Shown here piece after piece: positions 1 to 5,727 of a stretch of DNA of 8,794 nt. Each line of letters opens with the position of its first letter. The stretch's first letter is position 1. The notes under the pieces were generated by a model. That model ran no database searches. It worked only from the letters and a program-made list of their open reading frames with translations, and was not told where the DNA came from. The translations under genes and the position numbers were made by a program. This DNA comes from JBAZDV01 sp041669745 (GTDB taxonomy: Archaea; Thermoplasmatota; Thermoplasmata; Methanomassiliicoccales; Methanomethylophilaceae): NCBI GenBank assembly GCA_041669745.1, contig JBAYAO010000063.1, forward strand, positions 1 to 8,794, written 5' to 3'.

Positions 1-1305
1 GAGGACGGTGACACATACTGGACCGGTGAAAGCGAAAGAGAGTGGACATATGTCGGAACTCAGACCGTCACCACCGCCATAGGGGAAAAAGAATGCAGTG
101 TATTCGAATCGGAAGGAGAGAAACAGTACATCGGTGATGATTGGATCCCTTACCTGATCACATACAGAGATGACGAGATCGGATCGAGCGTTGACCTGAC
201 GTATACATTCGTTTCCCTCTTGACGGAATTCGAACCTACCGAATCCTTCGAAATATCGATAATATCTGACAGTGGGATCACGGTAAAAGGCGAAGGCGTC
301 TACACACCGGGTTCCGAAGTGACACTGGAAGCGACTGTAGCTGCCGACTCTTCATTCAAGGGATGGTATGACAACACAGGAACTCTCCTGTCTACGGATT
401 TGAGCTACACAACCGATCCGCTTGATCATGACACCATAATCCTCGCTTACTGCGATGAACTCGCCTCGTACTACATCTATCCTGAGGATCGGATGGCTTT
501 CTCCAGCGGGACCGTTACTATGGATGATAATACCGCCTGGACCGTCACCAATACGTCGTATCCTGGCACCATCCCCGCATATGTCACAGGATCGGCACCT
601 ACATACGCCTTCTCGGAACCTGGGATCTATGAAATTGAAATGTCCGGTACAGCCAACGATGAAATCCCTTTGACCCGAACCTTCACAGTGGTTGTATACG
701 GCAATATAGAACGCACATTCACATGGAAATACGATAAACCTTACGAATATGCACTGTCGATACCGCTTTCGGATTACATAAGATACAAGGAAGACCCGAC
801 ATACAGAGGACAGATGAACGCAGAACACAACCTGAGTTTTGTTACATACGAGGATACGACCATCGTTAAATTGGCACATGATCTGGAAGAAAAATCCAAG
901 TACATGAGCACGAACGACCGTGCAAACTTCCTTCTGGCCTTCGTCGATTGCATCCCTTACGATTACGAAGAATATTACGGAAACTATGAATATTGGCGGT
1001 TCCCGATCGAAACACTGTATGACAGCACCGGCGATTGCGAAGACACGTCCATACTGTATGCGGCACTCGGAAAAGCGATGAACTATGATGTTTGCTTGTT
1101 TACATTCCCTGGGCACATGGCCGCGGGTGTTGGGTTGGAGGATTACTCGTACACGAATATCCACAACATACCATCCTACTTCACCGACGAAACCACGGGT
1201 ACGGATTATTACTTCTGCGAAACTACAGCTGAAAAGGAAAATTTCTACCCTGTTGGCAAGAACGAAGTGTATTCCACATATCAACAAATGTACGTTGTAA
1301 TATGA
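1..1305 (+). CDS. Transglutaminase-like extracellular protein, 5' end cut off by window edge
   Basis: This frame is open from base 1 to a TGA at 1303-1305, giving 434 visible residues. A TTG at 220 could serve as a start, but there is no stop between base 1 and 220, the upstream codons look coding, and no ribosome binding site precedes the TTG. The true start therefore lies to the left. In visible numbering, residues 91-153 resemble an InlB-type beta repeat (the GWYDNTG motif is typical). Residues 155-235 look like an Ig/PKD-like beta domain. Residues about 250-420 are a transglutaminase-like cysteine-protease fold. Its likely triad is Cys346 in GDCEDTS, His372 in PGHMAAG, and an acid near Glu407 in CETTA. 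Such domains in archaeal surface proteins are thought to act as peptidases or protein-modifying enzymes; the substrate is unknown. Many Tyr, Asp and Thr residues fit an exported protein. No membrane anchor is seen at the C-terminus, and any signal peptide would lie outside the window. Confidence 0.8.
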   Translation, partial: EDGDTYWTGESEREWTYVGTQTVTTAIGEKECSVFESEGEKQYIGDDWIPYLITYRDDEIGSSVDLTYTFVSLLTEFEPTESFEISIISDSGITVKGEGVYTPGSEVTLEATVAADSSFKGWYDNTGTLLSTDLSYTTDPLDHDTIILAYCDELASYYIYPEDRMAFSSGTVTMDDNTAWTVTNTSYPGTIPAYVTGSAPTYAFSEPGIYEIEMSGTANDEIPLTRTFTVVVYGNIERTFTWKYDKPYEYALSIPLSDYIRYKEDPTYRGQMNAEHNLSFVTYEDTTIVKLAHDLEEKSKYMSTNDRANFLLAFVDCIPYDYEEYYGNYEYWRFPIETLYDSTGDCEDTSILYAALGKAMNYDVCLFTFPGHMAAGVGLEDYSYTNIHNIPSYFTDETTGTDYYFCETTAEKENFYPVGKNEVYSTYQQMYVVI

Positions 1306-1340
1306 GCTCCATTACCAAATAATCTTCCAATCCCGACCAC

Positions 1341-1348
1341 AATATATA
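1341..1348 (+). promoter_or_regulatory. Candidate TATA box for the MgtE-like transporter gene
   Basis: The sequence AATATATA lies in a 91-nt gap between the transglutaminase-like gene and the transporter. With archaeal spacing of about 25 nt, transcription would start near 1370. That leaves a short leader carrying the GAGGTG ribosome binding site at 1386-1391. The BRE element upstream is not clear. The call is by position and base composition only. Confidence 0.45.
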
Positions 1349-1396
1349 CTATGGGTGCCTTAAAGGGCGTGATATAAGATGTCGTGAGGTGTTTTT

Positions 1397-2620
1397 ATGG
1401 GGTCGGTGAATACAGCCAGCGGATTCTTCATTCGTAACAGGTCTGTATTTGCCATGGGACTCCTTGCCCTTATAATCGCGGCAACCGCCGATCTCTTTGC
1501 CGGGATATTTCTCACTACGATGGAGGATTACATCCTCCTGATCCCGGGAATGATGATCCTGATATATTCCGCGATCGGAATGCGCGGGAACATTTTCGGT
1601 GCCATGGGCAGCCGTTTGGGAACTGCGATGCATATGGGTACTTTCCAAATGTCCTTCAAAAAAGGCGGGGTGCTCAGATCGAACATCGAATCGGCAATGG
1701 CCCTGACGATGTCCATTTCACTTATCATGGGCCTGGTTGGATGGACCGTTGTCGAGGTACTGTTCGGCGGTGGCATAAGCATAGTCAGTTTCACATTCAT
1801 CTCGCTGATGGGCGGTCTCTTAGCCGGATTGATCGTAGTGGCGTTCAACATAATAATAGCGCATGAAGGTTTCAGGAGGAATTGGAATGTGGATGACATC
1901 ACCGCTCCGCTGATTGCTGCTGCCGGCGATATCTTCACGGTACCGATGATATTTCTGGCCACATGGATGGTCATCTATCTGAATTCGAACGTTATCTGTA
2001 TCCTATGTATAGTCCTGATAATCCTGACAGCGGCGATCATCGCCAATATACTCCTCAGGAAGACGAAAAGGAAGGGAAGAAAGGACGAAGCGAAAAGAAT
2101 AGTTGCACAATCGACCCCCGTCCTAATAGCATGTCTCTTCCTGGAGATAGCCGCGGGAATGATCATAGAGACACAAACGGAACAGATGGTTCAATATGCC
2201 GTACTTCTGGTACTTCTGCCAGCTTTCCTGAACGAGGGGAACGCATTATCCGGAATGCTTACATCACGACTAAGTTCCATGCTCCACCTGGGTACCTTGG
2301 AGTCCAGGATGATACCCCCAAAAGAAGCATCTGAGAATTTCGGAGTGATCTATATACTGTCATTCGTCACTTTTGCGTTCATAGGAGCGGCCGCTTTCGC
2401 ATTGCACCCCTACGATCTTGGATTCGGAACCGTCATGCTGATGATCGTTGTCGCCGGTTTTCTGACGACCACTGTGATAAATTTCCTATCGTATTATGTT
2501 GCAATCGCAGCGATCAGATTCAATTTGGACCCCGATGATCACTCGATTCCGATCACCTCCTCTATAATGGATGTCGTCGGAACCGCCATATTGGTGAGCA
2601 TTATCGCCTTGACAATCTAA
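1397..2620 (+). CDS. MgtE/SLC41-type divalent cation (Mg2+) transporter, two fused membrane cores
   Basis: A 407-residue, very hydrophobic protein with about ten membrane segments in two homologous halves, joined by a basic cytoplasmic linker (RKTKRKGRKDEAKR, 221-234). Each half carries the MgtE-core signature: GMRGNIFGAMGSRLGTA at 61-77, and FLNEGNALSGMLTSRLSS at 277-294. Each half also has a conserved acidic residue in its last part: Asp178 in AAGDIFT and Asp392 in IMDVVGT. These match the pore Asp that binds Mg2+ in bacterial MgtE. The protein lacks the cytoplasmic N domain and CBS pair that gate bacterial MgtE. It therefore resembles eukaryotic SLC41 and archaeal two-domain forms, in which one chain builds the pore that bacterial MgtE makes as a homodimer. 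The start is the ATG five bases after GAGGTG (1386-1391). Mg2+ is the most likely ion, but Co2+, Ni2+ or Zn2+ cannot be excluded. It appears to be its own transcription unit. Confidence 0.88.
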   Translation: MGSVNTASGFFIRNRSVFAMGLLALIIAATADLFAGIFLTTMEDYILLIPGMMILIYSAIGMRGNIFGAMGSRLGTAMHMGTFQMSFKKGGVLRSNIESAMALTMSISLIMGLVGWTVVEVLFGGGISIVSFTFISLMGGLLAGLIVVAFNIIIAHEGFRRNWNVDDITAPLIAAAGDIFTVPMIFLATWMVIYLNSNVICILCIVLIILTAAIIANILLRKTKRKGRKDEAKRIVAQSTPVLIACLFLEIAAGMIIETQTEQMVQYAVLLVLLPAFLNEGNALSGMLTSRLSSMLHLGTLESRMIPPKEASENFGVIYILSFVTFAFIGAAAFALHPYDLGFGTVMLMIVVAGFLTTTVINFLSYYVAIAAIRFNLDPDDHSIPITSSIMDVVGTAILVSIIALTI

Positions 2621-2623
2621 AGG

Positions 2624-2638
2624 TTATTATTCTTTAAT
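2624..2638 (+). promoter_or_regulatory. AT-rich stretch before the purP-like gene, candidate TATA box
   Basis: TTATTATTCTTTAAT begins four bases after the transporter stop codon, in a 48-nt gap. A TATA element here would place transcription start near 2652, just before the ribosome binding site GAGAGGT at 2656-2662. The same T-rich tract could instead act as an archaeal U-tract terminator for the transporter gene, or do both jobs. Confidence 0.35.
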
Positions 2639-2668
2639 GGGTTACAGGCGACCACGAGAGGTATACAG

Positions 2669-3826
2669 GTGATCGACAGAGAACAGATTCTGGCAGCTCT
2701 TGAGAGATATGATCTTAAAAAAGCCAAAATCGGGGTCGTTGCTTCCCATTCGGCATTAGACACGTGCGACGGTGCGATTTCTGAAGGATTCCATACTGTT
2801 GCGATATGCCAAAAGGGAAGGGAAAAGACATTTACCAATTATTTCAGAGCGGATCGCGATGTCAATGGCCGCGTTATCCGCGGCGTAGTGGACGAACCTA
2901 TCGTGCTCGACAGGTTCAGCAATATACTCGACCCTGACGTTCAGGAAAAACTTATCAGGAACAATGTTCTGTTCGTCCCTAACCGATCCTTTGTTTCGTA
3001 CTGCGGCATAAACTCTGTGGAAGATGACTTCAAGGTGCCCATGGTGGGAAGCCGCAATCTACTCAGATCCGAAGAGAGGGGAGATGAAAAGGACTACTAT
3101 TGGATTCTTGAAAAAGCAAATCTCCCTGCTCCGAAGAAAGTGGAAAGACCTGAGGATATAGACGGCCTCACCATCATCAAGGTCCACCATAAGATGAAGA
3201 AACTCGAAAGAGGGTTCTTCACCGCGAATTCATACGACCAGTTCGTTAAAAAGTCCACTGAACTCATTGAACAGGGTGTCATCGAAGAGGATTTTCTTAA
3301 GTCTGCAAGAATGGAACAGTACATTATCGGTCCGGTGTTCAATCTGGATTTCTTCCGTTCTCCATTGGCGGAAAAGGATAGACAGATAGAACTCCTTGGC
3401 ATAGATTGGAGATTCGAGAGCTCTCTCGACGGCTTCTGCAGACTTCCCGGCAAACAACAGGTCGAATTGGAAAACGACGGGATCCTTCCCGAATATACTG
3501 TTTGCGGACATAATTCCGCCACCCTCAGGGAGTCGTTGTTGGACGGAGCGTTTGCGTTGGCAGAGAAATATGTCAAGGCCACGCAGAAATACTATTCTCC
3601 CGGAATAATAGGCCCCTTCTGCCTGCAGACCTGCGTTGACAAAGATCTGAATTTCTTCATTTACGATGTGGCTCCGCGCATAGGAGGAGGTACCAATGTC
3701 CATATGGCGATGGGTCATCCCTACGGCAACGCACTGTGGAGAAAAGAGATGAGCACTGGGAGAAGGCTTTCCATGGAGATCAGAGAAGCCATCGAACAGG
3801 AACGTGTTGAGGAAATCATCACATGA
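2669..3826 (+). CDS. purP: PurP-family ATP-grasp ligase (FAICAR synthetase family)
   Basis: 385 residues, close to the family's usual 350-380. PurP makes FAICAR from AICAR, formate and ATP in archaeal purine synthesis. Family landmarks run the whole length: VASHSALD at 24-31 (His27 and Ser28 at the AICAR site), RSFVSYCG at 106-113, PMVGSRNLLRSE at 124-135, EQYIIGPVFNLDFF at 216-229, GIDWRFESS at 244-252, YDVAPRIGGGTNVHM at 332-346, and the C-terminal STGRRLSMEIREAIE at 362-376. The start is GTG, set by GAGAGGT six bases upstream. One oddity: where typical PurP has a glycine-rich ATP loop (HGAKGGKGYF in a Pyrococcus protein, recalled from memory), this protein has HHKMKKLERGFF at 173-184, so most of the glycines are gone. 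It may be a divergent true PurP or a paralogue with another substrate. It is probably co-transcribed with the membrane protein gene 18 nt downstream. The fold assignment is firm; the exact reaction is less so. Confidence 0.8.
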   Translation: MIDREQILAALERYDLKKAKIGVVASHSALDTCDGAISEGFHTVAICQKGREKTFTNYFRADRDVNGRVIRGVVDEPIVLDRFSNILDPDVQEKLIRNNVLFVPNRSFVSYCGINSVEDDFKVPMVGSRNLLRSEERGDEKDYYWILEKANLPAPKKVERPEDIDGLTIIKVHHKMKKLERGFFTANSYDQFVKKSTELIEQGVIEEDFLKSARMEQYIIGPVFNLDFFRSPLAEKDRQIELLGIDWRFESSLDGFCRLPGKQQVELENDGILPEYTVCGHNSATLRESLLDGAFALAEKYVKATQKYYSPGIIGPFCLQTCVDKDLNFFIYDVAPRIGGGTNVHMAMGHPYGNALWRKEMSTGRRLSMEIREAIEQERVEEIIT

Positions 3827-3844
3827 ACACGACAGAGGAATGAA

Positions 3845-4522
3845 ATGTCAAAATTCAATAAAATACTTGTACTGGCAATTGTGCTGTCGATGGCGATCGT
3901 CCCGCTCGCTCTCTCCGGCAGTTCAGATGCGAAAGTGGACTTCAGTCAGGAAACACAGATCACACAGTCATTCGATGATATGAATGCTGGAAAGATCACA
4001 GTCTACCTTCAGAATGACGGAGATACGGCAAAAACCGTTACGGTCACCGTGGTGAATTATGAGGATGGAAAGCAACTCGCCATAGCTGAAAATGTCTCAG
4101 TCCCCGCGAAGAGCGGTGATGTCAACGGAACCACCGACTGCGTCCTCTCATTCTCTTTCGGCAGCTCTGGAGAACGTTATGTGATCGTCTCGGTATATGA
4201 CGGAGATACTGTGGTGACGGACAGTCTGAACATAGAGGTATCACATTCCATATGGAAGGACAGCACGACGTACATTGTGATCATCGTTGTGATAATCATC
4301 ATCGCCATTGCCATATTCCTGAAGATGCGCGGACTTCCGGGATCCAAAAAAGAGAGTGACACATCTGAAAAGACATTCACTACGATGGATGACGAAAGGA
4401 AATCCAAAAAGAACAGCAGGGATAAAGAAAGCGTTGAGACTACACCTGTTGAAAAGCAGATCTACAACAAGAACAGTAAACAGGGTAAGGACCAAAAGAA
4501 TCGCTATTCGAAACAAAGGTGA
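3845..4522 (+). CDS. Single-pass membrane protein with signal peptide, outer beta domain and charged tail, function unknown
   Basis: 225 residues; I do not recognise the family. Residues 1-29 look like a signal peptide: basic start MSKFNK, then a hydrophobic stretch, then a small-residue region around SGSSDA. Residues 33-133 are rich in Val, Thr, Asp and Gly in alternating patterns (ITVYLQNDGDTAKTVTVTV), suggesting a CARDB- or Ig-like beta sandwich outside the cell. A strong transmembrane helix follows at about 142-159 (YIVIIVVIIIIAIAIFL). The tail 160-225 is rich in Lys, Arg, Ser, Asp and Asn, probably disordered, and cytoplasmic by the positive-inside rule. The start ATG follows AGAGG (3834-3838) by six bases. 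The gene lies 18 nt after the purP-like stop codon, so the two likely share a transcript, although no functional link is obvious. It could be a scaffold, sensor or surface protein of an archaeon that lacks a rigid wall. Confidence 0.75.
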   Translation: MSKFNKILVLAIVLSMAIVPLALSGSSDAKVDFSQETQITQSFDDMNAGKITVYLQNDGDTAKTVTVTVVNYEDGKQLAIAENVSVPAKSGDVNGTTDCVLSFSFGSSGERYVIVSVYDGDTVVTDSLNIEVSHSIWKDSTTYIVIIVVIIIIAIAIFLKMRGLPGSKKESDTSEKTFTTMDDERKSKKNSRDKESVETTPVEKQIYNKNSKQGKDQKNRYSKQR

Positions 4523-4562
4523 TGCTTAGGAAAACCATTTACCGAACCTCTTATCCATTCTC

Positions 4563-5246
4563 ATGAAGTTCATTGATCTGGGAATCGTCGACCCGTGTAC
4601 GGCATCGTGTTCGGAACAGGCATTGTTCGAATCGCACAGAAGCGCGCTTATGATTTATTCCCGGAACAGACCCACTATATCCCTGGGAAGATTCGGTGAC
4701 AGCAAAGAATCCATTTATGCCGATAATGCCGAAAAAAATAATATGACCGTAGTCAGAAGACTCAGCGGCGGAAGCGCTATATTTTGCGATGAGAACCAGA
4801 TCACGTATTCCGTTGTCATCGAAAGGAGTCGCTTCGACACCAAGGAGGAGGCTTACAGGACGATTTGCAGTTGCGTGGTCTCAGGTCTGAAATTTCTGGG
4901 CGTCAATGCCGTGTACAAACCGGTAAACGATATTCTCGTTGACGGGAAAAAAATATCCGGAAGTGCTCAGTACAGGGATCAGGGATATTTGATGCAACAC
5001 GGGAGCATCATCCTGCGGTTGGATCAAAAGACCATGGATTCCGTTCTTAAACCGCTCAAGGAAAGAAAATATCCAGGACTGACATCTGTCGAGGAGGCAC
5101 TCGGAAGAATTCCCAGCAGGGAAGAGATAGTATCAGCACTCATAAATGGTTTTTCGACCCTTGAAACAATAGAAAAGGGCTCACTGGATGATGAGAGGGA
5201 AAGGATCGACGAGCTCACTTCTCGATTCAGATCGGTTTCTTTTTGA
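4563..5246 (+). CDS. lplA: Lipoate-protein ligase A family protein (catalytic domain only)
   Basis: 227 residues, the size of an LplA/LipM-type catalytic domain without the accessory C-terminal domain. These enzymes attach lipoyl groups to a lysine on acceptor proteins such as GcvH or 2-oxoacid dehydrogenase E2. Visible landmarks are RPTISLGRF (36-44), RRLSGGSAIFCDENQITYSVV (65-85), VNDILVDGKKISGSAQ (121-136, with Lys130 as the likely catalytic lysine), QHGSIIL (145-151) and LTSVEEALGR (173-182). The RRxSGG signature differs from the usual GGGAVxHD form: the third Gly is Ser70+1 (S71) and the His is Cys75. No LplB partner is in this window; archaeal ligases are often split into LplA and LplB. 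No clear ribosome binding site precedes the ATG, so the transcript may be leaderless, but the N-terminus fits the family (MKFIDLGIVDP). The end overlaps the convergent GNAT gene by 20 nt. An octanoyl- or lipoyl-transferase role is an alternative. Confidence 0.78.
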   Translation: MKFIDLGIVDPCTASCSEQALFESHRSALMIYSRNRPTISLGRFGDSKESIYADNAEKNNMTVVRRLSGGSAIFCDENQITYSVVIERSRFDTKEEAYRTICSCVVSGLKFLGVNAVYKPVNDILVDGKKISGSAQYRDQGYLMQHGSIILRLDQKTMDSVLKPLKERKYPGLTSVEEALGRIPSREEIVSALINGFSTLETIEKGSLDDERERIDELTSRFRSVSF

Positions 5247-5727
5247 GATCGTTGACGTCGAACAATGCAACCTCGCGTCTATCTATGAAGAAACCGATCT
5301 TTTTGAATAACATTATCGACGGAACATTATCCGGCTGGATGGTACCGTGTACGATCGATGCCCCTCTTGCGGCGCCTTCTTTCACCGTCGCACGCAGAAG
5401 CTTGTATCCTATGCCGTTGCGTCTGAAATAAGAATGCACACCCATGTTGTCTATCCAGACGAGATTTTCCGCATCGTAGACGTTGTGCAGCATCTGCGCG
5501 AACAAAAATCCGACTATCTCCCCATCCTCTTCAGCGACAAAACTCAGTCCTGAATCTATGTACGTCATGAATGATTTCCTACTGCTGGCGCCCAGATCGT
5601 CCTTCCACTCCGCAGGAAGATCCTCCCATTTGTTCTCAAGTGTCGAAGCGAAATACTCCCTTATGCAGCTGATCTCGAGGTCTCTGACCTTCACGAGGTC
5701 CTTCAGTTTCATCGGACGGATCTCCAT
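5227..5727 (-). CDS. GNAT-family N-acetyltransferase
   Basis: 166 residues, the full length of a single GNAT domain. GNAT enzymes transfer an acetyl group from acetyl-CoA to an amine. The acetyl-CoA motif A is present as NMGVHSYFRRNGIGYKLL (94-111): the beta-4 strand, then the R-R-N-G-I-G pyrophosphate loop. The FVAEEDGEIVGFLFAQ strand pair (63-78) and the C-terminal NVPSIMLFKKIGF (134-146) are also typical. The ATG begins on the base after the argS TAG stop. Its ribosome binding site GGAGG lies within the last argS codons, seven to eight bases upstream. Translation is therefore probably coupled to argS. Its place in an aRF1-argS operon hints at acetylation of a translation component or nascent protein N-termini (RimI/Ard1-like), but motifs do not fix the substrate. 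The stop TGA lies inside the convergent lplA gene. Confidence 0.85.
   Translation of the reverse strand: MEIRPMKLKDLVKVRDLEISCIREYFASTLENKWEDLPAEWKDDLGASSRKSFMTYIDSGLSFVAEEDGEIVGFLFAQMLHNVYDAENLVWIDNMGVHSYFRRNGIGYKLLRATVKEGAARGASIVHGTIQPDNVPSIMLFKKIGFFIDRREVALFDVNDLKKKPI
5229..5304 (+). terminator. 13-bp inverted repeat plus T-run at the lplA end, possible terminator hairpin
   Basis: The arms AGATCGGTTTCTT (5229-5241) and AAGAAACCGATCT (5288-5300) are perfectly complementary, with a 46-base loop. The right arm runs into a T5 tract (5300-5304) on the plus strand. The left arm covers the lplA stop region. The whole element also encodes the C-terminus of the GNAT protein on the other strand. 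It could end lplA transcription, but the loop is long and archaeal termination mostly relies on U-tracts alone. Confidence 0.35.

Noticed and set aside
220..222. TTG as the start codon of the transglutaminase-like gene
   Set aside because: The same frame stays open back to base 1 with coding-like residues, and no Shine-Dalgarno sequence precedes the TTG. The start lies outside the window.
352..1287. Long open frame of 311 residues on the minus strand, opposite the transglutaminase-like gene
   Set aside because: It is antisense to a gene with clear domain motifs. Its translation is rich in Arg, Cys, Ile and Val without a recognisable domain, and it has no convincing ribosome binding site. It is a codon-bias shadow.
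3097..3718. Two minus-strand open frames of about 160 residues inside the purP-like gene
   Set aside because: Both lie fully within a gene with family motifs along its length, and they overlap each other. Neither has a recognisable domain.
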